Part shown: positions 35,686-44,514 of the stretch, piece after piece | Layout: each line of letters starts with the position of its first letter | How positions within the stretch are numbered: position 1 is the first letter of the stretch | Source: Streptomyces antibioticus | Lineage (GTDB): Bacteria; Actinomycetota; Actinomycetes; Streptomycetales; Streptomycetaceae | DNA: 64,000 bases | Direction of reading: 5' to 3' | NCBI RefSeq assembly: GCF_001514065.1 | Contig: NZ_KQ948423.1 | Location: forward strand, 124,001 to 188,000 | Translations under genes and position numbers: made by a program | The notes under the pieces: model-generated | The model's input: the letters and a program-made list of their open reading frames with translations, nothing else | Told to the model about the DNA's origin: nothing | Database searches by the model: none

Positions 35686-35826
35686 GCCAGTCAGACTCAC
35701 ACCACCGTTCCGGGCCCGCCACCCGAACGGCGGCCCTGGGAGTCCCCGGGAGGTGTCAGAGGTGCGACGGTGGAAACGCGGGAGGGGCTGTTCTTGCCGT
35801 CTTCTCCATCTTCTCCAGGAGTCATC

Positions 35827-36393
35827 GTGACGACGTACGACCGACGTGATCTGGGCCTGTTGCTGCTCCGCCTGGGAACCGGTGGTGTGCTGGCCGCGCA
35901 CGGCGCGCAGAAGCTGTTCGGCTGGTTCGGCGGCCATGGTCTGGAGGGAACCGGCCAGTTCATGGAGTCCGTCGGCTATGCGCCGGGCAAGGCCAGCGCG
36001 ACCGCGGCGGGCCTCGCGGAGGCCGGTGGCGGGACGCTGCTGGCGCTCGGCCTGGCGACACCGGCCGCGGGCGCCGCGGCGGCCGGGGCGATGGCGGGGG
36101 CGTCCGCCGTGCACACCCCCAACGGCTTCTTCAACGCCGAGGGCGGGTTCGAGTACGCGGCGACCCTGGGCCTGGCGGCCACGGGCCTCGCCGTCGCGGG
36201 TCCCGGGCGGCTCTCCCTCGACCATGCGATCGGCCACGTGTTCGACCGCGGCTGGATGGTCCCCACGGCGCTGGCGGCGACCGCCGCGCTGACGGCGGTG
36301 GTCGTGGGGGCGCGGAACCGGCGGGTGCGGGACGGGAAGAAGGAGGAGGCGGAGGGGTTCGACGAGCAGGAGGCACTGTTCGGGGAGGAGTGA
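35827..36393 (+). CDS. DoxX-family membrane protein
   Basis: This is a 188-residue protein starting at GTG (35827) after AGGAG. It has four hydrophobic helices and the family's N-terminal LLLLRLGTGGVLAAHGAQKLFGWFGGHGLEGTGQFMESVGY. The charged C-terminal tail is KKEEAEGFDEQEALFGEE. DoxX proteins are membrane subunits linked to oxidoreductases and thiol stress in actinobacteria. No partner gene is adjacent. Confidence 0.85.
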   Translation: MTTYDRRDLGLLLLRLGTGGVLAAHGAQKLFGWFGGHGLEGTGQFMESVGYAPGKASATAAGLAEAGGGTLLALGLATPAAGAAAAGAMAGASAVHTPNGFFNAEGGFEYAATLGLAATGLAVAGPGRLSLDHAIGHVFDRGWMVPTALAATAALTAVVVGARNRRVRDGKKEEAEGFDEQEALFGEE

Positions 36394-36469
36394 GGCCGAG
36401 GAGTGACCCGCCTCACCTCTGACTGTCCCACCCGGAACTGCCGTCCCCCGTGCCTCTAGGCTGTGCCCC

Positions 36470-36874
36470 GTGAACCGTCCCGAGCACCTCCGCCCACGAC
36501 CGCTTCTGCGGCGGTGGCGCGGGCTGCTCGTGCTGGCGGTGCTGGCCGGGGTCATGGGGATGCACGCCCTGGCCCCCGGCGCCGCCCTTCCGGGCGATCA
36601 TCCGCACTCCTCCCCGATGGTCGGCGTCGTCTCCGTGTCGGCGGCCCACGACGACTGCGGTGGCGAGGGCCACTGCGGCTCCGGGCATGTGACCCATGCC
36701 GACGCGGCCTGTTCCGCGGCCGCGGTGAGCGGGGGTCCTGCGCTGCCCGCCCTGGTGGCCGACCCGGTCGCCGGCGTCGTACGGGACGACGTCCTGCGGG
36801 CGTGTGCGGTCGCGGACCCGGACGGGGCCCGCGCTCCCCCGTCCCTGGCGGAACTCCAACTCCTGCGGATCTAG
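36470..36874 (+). CDS. DUF6153-like membrane/secreted protein rich in His and Cys
   Basis: This is a 134-residue protein starting at GTG (36470). It has one hydrophobic N-terminal segment (LLVLAVLAGVMGMHALAP) and then a His/Cys-rich stretch (AAHDDCGGEGHCGSGHVTHADAAC) likely to bind metal. Pairing with a DUF305 gene is a pattern I recall from other Streptomyces. It lies 77 bp upstream of that gene on the same strand. Handling of copper or another soft metal at the cell surface is an inference. Confidence 0.7.
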   Translation: MNRPEHLRPRPLLRRWRGLLVLAVLAGVMGMHALAPGAALPGDHPHSSPMVGVVSVSAAHDDCGGEGHCGSGHVTHADAACSAAAVSGGPALPALVADPVAGVVRDDVLRACAVADPDGARAPPSLAELQLLRI

Positions 36875-36951
36875 ACCCGACTGCCGCGCGCACGTCGTGC
36901 GCCTCGGCATGCCCGGAGTCCAGATCCCTTTCATCCAGCAGGAGTTCCAGC

Positions 36952-37596
36952 ATGAGCACCATCCGTACGCGTCGCGCTGCCGTTCTGGCCGTGGCGACCA
37001 TCACCGCCGCCCTCGTCCTCACCGCGTGCGGGGGCGACGACAGCGGTCACGCGGCCGGCCACGGCACGTCGTCGTCCGCCTCCCCCTCGGCGTCCGCGTC
37101 CACCGCCCACAACGCGCAGGACATCTCCTTCGCGCAGGGCATGATCCCGCACCACCGGCAGGCACTGGAGATGGCCGGACTCGCCGCCGACCGGGCCTCG
37201 TCCGCGGACGTCAAGGACCTCGCCGCGCGCATCGAGAAGGCGCAGGACCCGGAGATCGAGACCATGTCCGGCTGGCTGAAGGCGTGGGGCGAGGACGTCC
37301 CGGCCGCGACCGGGTCGGCGGAGTCGATGCCGGGCATGGACCACGGTGCGGACTCCGGGATGTCCGGGATGCCCGGCATGATGGGCGACGCCGACATGGC
37401 GAAGCTGGAGAAGGCGTCCGGCAGGGCCTTCGACACGATGTTCCTGACCATGATGGTCGAACACCACGAGGGCGCGGTCGCGATGGCGAAGACCGAGAAG
37501 GCGAAGGGCTCCTATGAGCCCGCCACCGCCATGGCCGACGACATCGTCACCGGGCAGACCGCGGAGATCGAGGAGATGAACAAGCTCCTCGGCTAG
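36952..37596 (+). CDS. DUF305 lipoprotein, probable copper-binding protein
   Basis: This is a 214-residue lipoprotein (signal ending LVLTAC, then GGDDSGHAAGHG). The ferritin-like four-helix DUF305 domain has FAQGMIPHHRQALEMA near the start and MMVEHHEGAVAMAKTE near the end, with a Met/His-rich loop (MPGMDHGADSGMSGMPGMM) between them. These His and Met clusters are typical metal ligands. The ATG at 36952 follows AGGAG. It pairs with the His/Cys-rich gene upstream. Extracytoplasmic copper storage or tolerance is likely but unproven. Confidence 0.87.
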   Translation: MSTIRTRRAAVLAVATITAALVLTACGGDDSGHAAGHGTSSSASPSASASTAHNAQDISFAQGMIPHHRQALEMAGLAADRASSADVKDLAARIEKAQDPEIETMSGWLKAWGEDVPAATGSAESMPGMDHGADSGMSGMPGMMGDADMAKLEKASGRAFDTMFLTMMVEHHEGAVAMAKTEKAKGSYEPATAMADDIVTGQTAEIEEMNKLLG

Positions 37597-37624
37597 CACC
37601 TGTCGAGCGTGCCAAGCTGCGTCC

Positions 37625-37969
37625 ATGAGTGATCAGGACCCCGGCATCTGGTCGGGCATCGACGACTTGTGGACGTGGCTCGAGTCGCACCGCCCGTCCG
37701 ACGAGCCGCCTGCGGACGGGCAACAGAGCCTCCTCCTACGGGTGTTGAAGCTGTCGGAGGAGGTCGGCGAGGTGGCCGAGGCGGTGATCGGGGCGATGAA
37801 CCGCAACCCGCGCAAGGGCAACTCCCATACCTGGGAGGACGTCGAGAGCGAGTTGTGCGACGTCGTGATCACCGCCTTGATCGCCCTGCGCACGCTGACA
37901 CCGGACGCCCGCGAGGTCTTCGCCGGGCATCTGGAGCGGGTACGGGAACGGTCGCTGGGCCCCCGCTAG
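37625..37969 (+). CDS. MazG-like nucleotide pyrophosphohydrolase
   Basis: This is a 114-residue all-alpha NTP pyrophosphohydrolase-like protein. The metal-binding pattern is EExxE in KLSEEVGEVAEAV (about residues 43-55) and ExxD in ESELCDVVITA (about 76-86). Proteins of this kind hydrolyse non-canonical or damaged nucleotides. It starts 28 bp after the DUF305 gene and could be read through from it. Its 3' end faces the M20 peptidase gene with a 27-bp gap. Confidence 0.88.
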   Translation: MSDQDPGIWSGIDDLWTWLESHRPSDEPPADGQQSLLLRVLKLSEEVGEVAEAVIGAMNRNPRKGNSHTWEDVESELCDVVITALIALRTLTPDAREVFAGHLERVRERSLGPR

Positions 37970-37996
37970 GTCCCACTGGGGAGGCGCCCGGCCTCC

Positions 37997-39358
37997 TCAA
38001 CGGCCGTGCGCGGCCGCGTACTCGTGCAGGAACAGGGCCTCCACGTGCGCCATGTGCTCGATCTCGGACGGGTCGACGCTCTCGTTGGGCGCGTGAATGA
38101 GACAGCGCGGCTCCTCGACGCCCATGAGGACGATCTCGGCGCGGGGGTAGGTGGTGGCGAGGACGTTGCACAGCGGGATCGAGCCGCCCTGGCCGAGGAA
38201 GGCGAGGGGTTTGCCGTAGACCTGCTGCATGGCTTTGCCGAGGGCCGTGTAGGCGGGGCCGTCGGTGGCGGCCCGGAACGGGGAGCCGGTGCTCTCGGTC
38301 TCGACCGTCACCCGGGCGCCCCAGGGCGCCGCGTCCGTGAGGTGCTGTGTGAGGGCCTTGAGGGCGGCCTGGGCGTCGGTGCCGGGCGGCACGCGCAGGC
38401 TGACGCGGGCGCGGGCGGTCGGTGGTACGGCGGCGGCGGAGCCGACGACCGGCGGGCAGTCGACGCCGAGCACGGTGACGGCCGGACGGGCCCAGAGGCG
38501 GTCGGCGACCGTGCCGGTGCCGGTGAGCCGGACGCCGTCCAGGACGCCGGCGTCGGCGCGGAACTGGGCCTCGTCGTAGCCGACGCCGTCCCAAGTGCCG
38601 TCGCAGTCGAGGCCGTTGATGCGGGTGGCGCCCGTATCGGGGTCGCGGAGCGTGGCCAGCATCTGGATGAGGGCGGCGAGGGCGTCGGGGGCCGGGCCGC
38701 CGAACATCCCCGAGTGGATCTCCCCGTTGAGGGTCTCGACGGTGACGACGAGGTTGGCGAGGCCGCGCAGCGTGATGGTGGCGGTGCCGGTGCCGACTTC
38801 GGCGTTGCCGGTGTCGCACACCAGCAGGGCGTCGGCGAGGAACTGCTCCGGGTGCTGGGCGACGTACGCCTCCAGGCCGCCCGTGCCCTGCTCCTCCGAG
38901 CCCTCCGCGACGAACTTCAGGCCCACCGGGATGTCCTCGCCGAGCGCCCGGAGCGCGGTGAGGTGCATGACGATGTTGCCCTTGCAGTCGGCGGTGCCGC
39001 GCCCGTACCAGCGGCCGTCGCGTTCGGTGAGCGCGAAGGGCGGGGTGGTCCAGGCGTCGTCGTCGAGCGGGGGCTGGACGTCGTAGTGGCAGTAGAGCAG
39101 GACCGTGGGGGCGCCGGGCGGGGGCGGGCGGTGGCCGATGACGGCGTGGCTGCCGTCGGGGGTCTCGGCGAGGTGGACGTCGCGCAGCCCGGCCTCGGCG
39201 AAGGCGTCGGCGACCCACCGGGCGGCCTTCTGGCACTCCTCGGGCGGGTACTGGCGGGGGTCGGCGACCGAGGGGATGGCGACGAGGTCGGTGAGGTCCT
39301 GCTGCGCGCGGGGCATCAACGCGGCGATGGTGGCGGCCAGTTCGGTCGTGGTCGTCAT
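37997..39358 (-). CDS. M20-family metallopeptidase/dipeptidase
   Basis: This is a 453-residue zinc peptidase of the PepV/CNDP type. Metal ligands are visible in LLYCHYDVQPP, GRGTADCKGN (Asp), AEGSEEQGTGGL (catalytic Glu pair), DTGN and HAPNESVD near the C-terminus. A lid domain occupies about residues 200-340. The ATG at 39358 overlaps the stop of the upstream membrane protein (ATGA). It is the last gene of an operon with an amino acid permease, which suggests peptide or amino-acid use. Confidence 0.92.
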   Translation of the reverse strand: MTTTTELAATIAALMPRAQQDLTDLVAIPSVADPRQYPPEECQKAARWVADAFAEAGLRDVHLAETPDGSHAVIGHRPPPPGAPTVLLYCHYDVQPPLDDDAWTTPPFALTERDGRWYGRGTADCKGNIVMHLTALRALGEDIPVGLKFVAEGSEEQGTGGLEAYVAQHPEQFLADALLVCDTGNAEVGTGTATITLRGLANLVVTVETLNGEIHSGMFGGPAPDALAALIQMLATLRDPDTGATRINGLDCDGTWDGVGYDEAQFRADAGVLDGVRLTGTGTVADRLWARPAVTVLGVDCPPVVGSAAAVPPTARARVSLRVPPGTDAQAALKALTQHLTDAAPWGARVTVETESTGSPFRAATDGPAYTALGKAMQQVYGKPLAFLGQGGSIPLCNVLATTYPRAEIVLMGVEEPRCLIHAPNESVDPSEIEHMAHVEALFLHEYAAAHGR

Positions 39359-39798
39359 GCGTCCCGCCTCACCGTGTCGTCGGTCTTCAGGTCGTCGAGC
39401 CGGTCCTTGAACTTGTCGAGCTTGTCCGGGCAGTAGATCTCCAGGATCTTGGCCTCGGCCCGCAGCGCCTTGGTGTCGCCGATGACCGGCCGCTGGCCCA
39501 CGAACGCGGCCCCGTTGGAGACGTTGATCTTCCACAGGGCGGACCGCAGGGCGGTCGCGGGGTCCTCACAGACGATGCCGCCGTCGGTGCCCAGCGACCG
39601 CTCGATCACCTCGGTGTCGGGGCGCGGATAGCCGGCGTCCTCGGCGGCGTCGGCGAGCTTGTTGGCCTTCTCCGCCGCCTCGTTGGTGGACTTCACGCTC
39701 TCGTACTGGATGACGCCGATGATCGCGAGGGCGACGAGGACGACGATGGCTCCGACGTAGACCCACTTGTGCTCGGAGGCGAACCGGGTGGGACTCAT
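39355..39798 (-). CDS. Single-pass membrane protein of the permease-peptidase operon
   Basis: This is a 147-residue protein with one TM helix (KWVYVGAIVVLVALAIIGVIQY, about residues 11-32, shown in two pieces: KWVYVGAIVV and LVALAIIGVIQY). An extracytoplasmic domain with two Cys (IVCEDPATA, EIYCPDKLDKF) follows. Both its ends overlap neighbours by four bases, so it is tightly coupled between the permease and the M20 peptidase. I do not recognise the family. A role as a permease accessory or sensor is inferred from context only. Confidence 0.75.
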   Translation of the reverse strand: MSPTRFASEHKWVYVGAIVVLVALAIIGVIQYESVKSTNEAAEKANKLADAAEDAGYPRPDTEVIERSLGTDGGIVCEDPATALRSALWKINVSNGAAFVGQRPVIGDTKALRAEAKILEIYCPDKLDKFKDRLDDLKTDDTVRRDA

Positions 39799-41273
39799 GA
39801 AGCACTCCCCTCACCGGCGGCCGCTTCCGCCGAACGCCAGCCGGGCTTGCGGAACTTGAGGAAGGCGTACGGGATGAGCAGGCCGAGGACGACCAGCCCG
39901 CCGCCGATGAACAGGACGTACGACAAGACGCTGCTGCCGCCGAACTGCGAGGGCGGCACGAAGCCGATCGCGAGTGCCGCGAGGGAGGAGAGCAGGCCGA
40001 CCGTGCAGATCAGGCGCAGGGCGGGGACGCGGTAGCCCCGGGGGTGATCGGGCTGGGTCTTCCGCAGGCGGACGGCGGCGGCGAACATCAGCAGATACAC
40101 GATGAGGTACACCTGCGTGGTGATCGTCGAGAAGATCCAGTAGACGCTGGAGACGTTCGGGATCAGCGCGTACATCAGGGCGATGACGGTGGTGACGAGA
40201 CCCTGGGTGACCAGGATGTTCTGCTGGATGCCGTACTTGTTGAGCTTCTGCAGGTAGGGCGGCAGATAGCCCTCGCTGCGGGAGATCTCCAGCAGACCCT
40301 TGGACGGGCCGGCGAGCCAGGTGAGCATGCCGCCCAGGGAGGCGGCCACCAGCATCACGGCGGCGATCGGGGTCATCCAGCCGATGTGGAAGTAGGAGAA
40401 GAAGGCGTTGAAGGCCTGCATCACACCGGCGGTGAGGCTGGTCTGGTCGGCGGGCACCACCCAGCTGATGGCCAGCGCGGGGAGGATGAAGATGAGCAGC
40501 ACCAGCCCCATGGCCAGGAACATCGACTTGGGGTACTCCTTGGCCGGGTCCTTCAGCGACGAGACGTGGACGGCGTTCATCTCCATGCCGGAGTAGGACA
40601 GGAAGTTGTTGACGATGAGGACCAGGCTGGCGAGGCCGGTCCACTGCGGCAGCAGGTGGTCGGCGGTCATCGGCGCGGCGGACGGGTTGCCCTGCCCGAG
40701 GAAGACGATGCCGAGCACGACGAGAATCGTGCCGGGCACGAGGGTGCCGATGATGAGCCCCCAACTGGACAGCCCGGCAAGGGCCTTGGTCCCCCGCGAG
40801 GACACCCACACGCCCGTCCAGTACAGGACCATGATGACGATGGCGGTGTAGAGGCCGTTGGAGGCGAGGGAGGGGTCGATGACGTACGCGATGGTGCTGG
40901 CGACGAACGCGAGCAGGCTCGGGTAGTAGAAGATCGTCATCGCGAACTGGCACCACACGGCGAGGAAGCCGAGCGGCTTGCTCAGCCCTTCGCTCACCCA
41001 CCGGTAGACGCCGCCGTTCCACCCGGACGCGAGCTCCGCCGACACCAGCGCGGTGGGCAGCAGGAACACGATCGCCGGGACGAGGTACAGGAACACACAG
41101 GCGAGCCCGTAGACGGCCATCGTCGGGGCGGCACGCAGACTGGCCACCGAGGCGGTGGTCATCAGCGCGAGGGTCACCCAGGTGAGAACGGGGGCGGGGG
41201 TGGCCCGTACGGCCGCAGCTTGCGCGGTCTGCGCCCGCTTCGGCATGTCGGCGGGCACGTCCATCGATGCCAT
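39795..41273 (-). CDS. APC-family amino acid permease (GadC/YjeM-like)
   Basis: This is a 492-residue transporter with about 12 TM helices. Motifs include TTASVASLRAAPTMAVYG in TM1, ELASGWNGGVYRWV after TM2 and NFLSYSGMEMNAVHVSSLKDPAKEYPKS in the TM6 region, all typical of the glutamate:GABA antiporter group of the APC superfamily. The ATG at 41273 has a GGGAGGG leader. It is first in an operon with a membrane protein and an M20 peptidase. Transported amino acid unknown. Confidence 0.9.
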   Translation of the reverse strand: MASMDVPADMPKRAQTAQAAAVRATPAPVLTWVTLALMTTASVASLRAAPTMAVYGLACVFLYLVPAIVFLLPTALVSAELASGWNGGVYRWVSEGLSKPLGFLAVWCQFAMTIFYYPSLLAFVASTIAYVIDPSLASNGLYTAIVIMVLYWTGVWVSSRGTKALAGLSSWGLIIGTLVPGTILVVLGIVFLGQGNPSAAPMTADHLLPQWTGLASLVLIVNNFLSYSGMEMNAVHVSSLKDPAKEYPKSMFLAMGLVLLIFILPALAISWVVPADQTSLTAGVMQAFNAFFSYFHIGWMTPIAAVMLVAASLGGMLTWLAGPSKGLLEISRSEGYLPPYLQKLNKYGIQQNILVTQGLVTTVIALMYALIPNVSSVYWIFSTITTQVYLIVYLLMFAAAVRLRKTQPDHPRGYRVPALRLICTVGLLSSLAALAIGFVPPSQFGGSSVLSYVLFIGGGLVVLGLLIPYAFLKFRKPGWRSAEAAAGEGSAS

Positions 41274-41489
41274 GAAGCCCTCCCGGGGCTGGGCAGTTGG
41301 GGTGCTGCCAGCGTCGGTTGGTTTCAGGGCGCTCGCATGGCGGCTTAGGCCGTTGGGGTGACGCGAGGAGACGCACCCTCTCACCTTCAGGTCGCCCGTA
41401 CGGCCCACCCGCCTGGCCGTTCCGGTCCGCTGAACAGGAGGCTGGAGGGGGCCGTCCGTGAGGGCCCTCGAGCGCAGAGGAGGCCGTGG

Positions 41490-42725
41490 GTGAAGTCGTC
41501 GCGTGCGGTCGCCCCGGGCCTCGACGAACTCGCCGGCTTCCTCACCCGGCTGACCCGGCTGCTGCTGAACACCAGCGGCGAGGGTGCGGAGGGCATCGAG
41601 GAGACGGTGACGACGACGGCCAGGGCGCTGGGCGGCGAGGTGTCGCTGCTCCTCGTCCCGGACGCGGCGACGCTCACGGTCACCGCGGCGGACGGCGCCG
41701 CGCGGACCGTCATCGTGCGGGGCGTTCCGGAGGTCTTCCGGCTGGACCAGGTCACCGCGCTGAAGCCGCTGCTGGCGGACGTGCGGGCCGGTCGTACGGA
41801 CATCACGCGGGCGGGCGCGCGGCTGGCGGCGATCGAGGAGTCGGGGCCGCCGTATCCCTGGTGGGCGAAGCTCATCGGCATCGTGCTGTTCGCGCTGGGA
41901 TTCGCGCCGCTGATGCAGTCGACCTCGTACGAGGTGGCGAGCACGGCGGTGCTCGCCACGATCGCGGCGACTCTGGCGGTCGTCGCGGACCGGGTGCCGC
42001 GCCTCGCGGCGATCCTGCCGCTGGTCGCCTCCACGGTGATCTCGATCGTCACGATCGAGGTGTTCGCCCGCTCCCCGTCCCACGGCGGCCCGGTCCTGCT
42101 GATGCTCCCGGCGCTCTTCTTCTTCGTCCCCGGCGACTACCTGAGCGCGGCGACGGCCGAGCTGGCCGCCGGGCGGATGACGACCGGCGCGATCCGTCTG
42201 GTCAACGCGGGTTTCCTGCTCGTGCAGTTGTATCTCGGCGTCCTGCTGGGCGTGTACGCGACGGGCACCTCCACCCGTGCCCTCTTCGACATCGCCGCGG
42301 ACCCCGATCTGCCGCGCTGGGCGCTGTTCCTGTCGTGGATCGTGTTCACCGTCGGCACGGTGCTCGCGTTCGCGGTGCCGTACCGCCTTTTCTGGCCGCT
42401 GCTGGCCCTGGTGTACCTGACGGTCGCCGTGCAGTCGCTGGTCACCAAGCTGATCGGGGAGACGGGCGGCACGTTCGTGGCCGCGGTGGTGCTGACGGCG
42501 ACGGCCACGGTGCTGGCCCGGGCCCCGCAGCGGCCGCCCCGGCTGGTCCTCCTGCTGCCCGGGTTCTTCACGCTGACCGTGGGTTCTCTGGGCATGCGGG
42601 GGCTCACGACACTGGCGGGCGGCTACGTCATCGAGGGCTTCCAGGATCTGCTGAAGCTGGTGACGATCGTGACGGCGATCGCGGTGGGAATGGTGGTGGG
42701 AGCGACGCTCGTGCGCCGCGAATGA
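41490..42725 (+). CDS. Threonine/serine exporter family protein (ThrE-like)
   Basis: This is a 411-residue membrane protein starting at GTG (41490) after GAGGAGG. The N-terminal soluble ThrE domain (about residues 10-135) holds LLNTSGEGAEGIEETVTTTARALGG. About ten TM helices follow, from PPYPWWAKLIGIVLFALGF onward, covering both the DUF1212 (ThrE) and DUF3815 (ThrE_2) halves in one chain. The Corynebacterium homologue exports threonine and serine. It is divergent from the amino acid permease. Confidence 0.88.
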   Translation: MKSSRAVAPGLDELAGFLTRLTRLLLNTSGEGAEGIEETVTTTARALGGEVSLLLVPDAATLTVTAADGAARTVIVRGVPEVFRLDQVTALKPLLADVRAGRTDITRAGARLAAIEESGPPYPWWAKLIGIVLFALGFAPLMQSTSYEVASTAVLATIAATLAVVADRVPRLAAILPLVASTVISIVTIEVFARSPSHGGPVLLMLPALFFFVPGDYLSAATAELAAGRMTTGAIRLVNAGFLLVQLYLGVLLGVYATGTSTRALFDIAADPDLPRWALFLSWIVFTVGTVLAFAVPYRLFWPLLALVYLTVAVQSLVTKLIGETGGTFVAAVVLTATATVLARAPQRPPRLVLLLPGFFTLTVGSLGMRGLTTLAGGYVIEGFQDLLKLVTIVTAIAVGMVVGATLVRRE

Positions 42726-42784
42726 GCCCCGCGTTTGATTTTCCGGGATTCATCTCGCGAACCCTTCGAAAAGCGCAAGGGAAA

Positions 42785-42824
42785 TGGGATCGCAGGGGAT
42801 TGCAGGGGACTGCAAGGGATTGCA
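42785..42824. repeat. Four 10-bp tandem repeats (consensus GGGGATTGCA)
   Basis: TGGGATCGCA, GGGGATTGCA, GGGGACTGCA and AGGGATTGCA lie head to tail at 42785, 42795, 42805 and 42815. They are upstream of the DHA2 transporter and 13 bp before a perfect palindrome. They may bind a regulator on one DNA face. Confidence 0.75.
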
Positions 42825-42837
42825 GAGCCGGCCGGTG

Positions 42838-42854
42838 ATTACCTGGCAGGTAAT
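42838..42854. promoter_or_regulatory. Perfect palindrome ATTACCTGGCAGGTAAT, probable operator
   Basis: It has 8-bp arms around one central base and lies 107 bp upstream of the DHA2 transporter start. The low-GC palindrome stands out in a 70% GC context. It is typical of a MarR, HxlR or TetR dimer site, but no such regulator is encoded alongside; an XRE/MmyB regulator gene lies downstream. Confidence 0.65.
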
Positions 42855-42961
42855 TGACCCCCCTGGCGCCGCGGGAACACGCTGAAGTTCGCACTCGCCC
42901 CATCGGCCATCCGGTCGTGGGCGCCGCTGAACATCCGTGTGTGCGTTGGGAGTTACGAAGG

Positions 42962-44425
42962 ATGACCACCGAGACCGACCGCAGCGCCCCGCCGTCGTCC
43001 CCGAGCGCACCGACGACCGCACCCCCGGCCGTACCGCATCGGCTGATCTTGCCGACGGTGCTCGCCGGTGTCTTCATCACCACGCTGGACTTCTTCATCG
43101 TCAACGTCGCCATCCCCTCGCTGCAGACGGATCTGCGGGCCGGCTCCTCGGCCATCGAGTGGGTGGTCGCCGGATTCGGGCTGGCCTACGGCGTCGGCCT
43201 GATCACCGGCGGCCGGCTGGGCGACCTCTTCGGCCGCCGCAGGATGTTCCTGCTGGGCATGGGCCTGTTCACGATCGCCTCGCTGCTGTGCGGTATCGCG
43301 CAGACCAGTGAGTTCCTGGTCTTCTCCCGGGTCCTTCAGGGCTTGGCCGCGGCACTGCTCGCCCCCCAGGTGCTGGCCCTGCTGGGCACGATCTTCACCG
43401 GCCCGGCCCGGCTGAAGGTGTTCGCCGGGTACGGCCTGGCCATGGGTCTGGCCGCCGTCTTCGGGCAGCTGATCGGCGGTCTGCTGATCGAGGCCGACAT
43501 CGCGGGCCTGGGCTGGCGTGCCTGCTTCCTGGTGAACCTGCCGATCTGCCTGCTGATCATGGCCCTGACCGTCAAGCTGGTCCCCGAGTCGAAGGCCGAG
43601 GGCAAGCCCGAGCTGGACTTCCTCGGCGTCATCGTGATCACGCTCGCGCTGGTCGCGCTGGTGCTGCCGCTCATCGAGGGCCGCGAGAAGGGCTGGCCGG
43701 CCTGGACCTGGGGCTGCTTCGCGGCGTTCGCGGTGCTGCTGGCCGTGTTCGTGGGCGTCGAGCGGTCGATCGCCGCACGGGGCGGCTCCCCGCTGCTGAA
43801 CATCGCGATGTTCAAGGACCGCGCGTTCGTCGTGGGCCTCGGCTGCCAGCTGGTCTTCTGGATGGGCCAGGCGTCGTTCTTCCTGGTCCTCGCCCTGTAC
43901 ATGCAGGCGGGCCGCGGACTGAGCGCGCTGGAGGCCGGGCTGCTCTTCGCCGCCATCGGCGCCGGTTACATGTACACCTCGATGAACGCGACGAGATTCG
44001 CCGCCCGGCTCGGCCGCCAGGTGATCGCCGTCGGCGCCGTGATCATGGCCGTCGGTCTGATCGTCATCGGCATCACCGCCGCCCGGCTCGGCGACGGCGG
44101 CCACACCGCGTGGCTGATCCCCGGCCTGGCGATCGACGGTGCGGGCATGGGCCTGGCGGTCGCGCCACTGGCGTCCACCGTGCTCACCCGGGTCAACCCG
44201 CAGTACGCGGGCTCGGCCTCCGGTGTGCTGACCACCGGCCTCCAGATCGGCAATTCCATCGGTGTCGCCGTCATCGGCGTGATCTTCTACAACGCCCTCG
44301 GCGACCACCCGGTGGCCTCGACCTACGCGCACGCCTTCGACATGGGGATCTGCTTCCTCGTCGGGGTGGCCGCGGCCCTGGCCCTGCTGGTGCAGGCGCT
44401 GCCGCGGACGAACGCCGGGAAGTAA
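42962..44425 (+). CDS. MFS drug transporter, DHA2 family
   Basis: This is a 487-residue transporter with about 14 TM helices. Signature segments are FITTLDFFIVNVAIPSLQ in TM1, WVVAGFGLAYGVGLITGGRLGDLFGRRRMFLLG around TM2-3, and GYGLAMGLAAVFGQLIGGLL (motif C region). The ATG at 42962 has only weak purine-rich sequence upstream (GGGAGTTACGAAGG). The upstream 236 bp carry tandem repeats and a perfect palindrome, so expression is likely regulated. It is followed by a frameshifted NTF2-like gene and an XRE/MmyB regulator. Confidence 0.9.
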   Translation: MTTETDRSAPPSSPSAPTTAPPAVPHRLILPTVLAGVFITTLDFFIVNVAIPSLQTDLRAGSSAIEWVVAGFGLAYGVGLITGGRLGDLFGRRRMFLLGMGLFTIASLLCGIAQTSEFLVFSRVLQGLAAALLAPQVLALLGTIFTGPARLKVFAGYGLAMGLAAVFGQLIGGLLIEADIAGLGWRACFLVNLPICLLIMALTVKLVPESKAEGKPELDFLGVIVITLALVALVLPLIEGREKGWPAWTWGCFAAFAVLLAVFVGVERSIAARGGSPLLNIAMFKDRAFVVGLGCQLVFWMGQASFFLVLALYMQAGRGLSALEAGLLFAAIGAGYMYTSMNATRFAARLGRQVIAVGAVIMAVGLIVIGITAARLGDGGHTAWLIPGLAIDGAGMGLAVAPLASTVLTRVNPQYAGSASGVLTTGLQIGNSIGVAVIGVIFYNALGDHPVASTYAHAFDMGICFLVGVAAALALLVQALPRTNAGK

Positions 44426-44514
44426 CTCCCGCGAGTTGCTCCGCCCCCGCACGACCCCCTGGGAGCGGCGGCCCTCGTGCCGCCGCTCCAACACTCACGC
44501 AGAGAGAGCTGACG

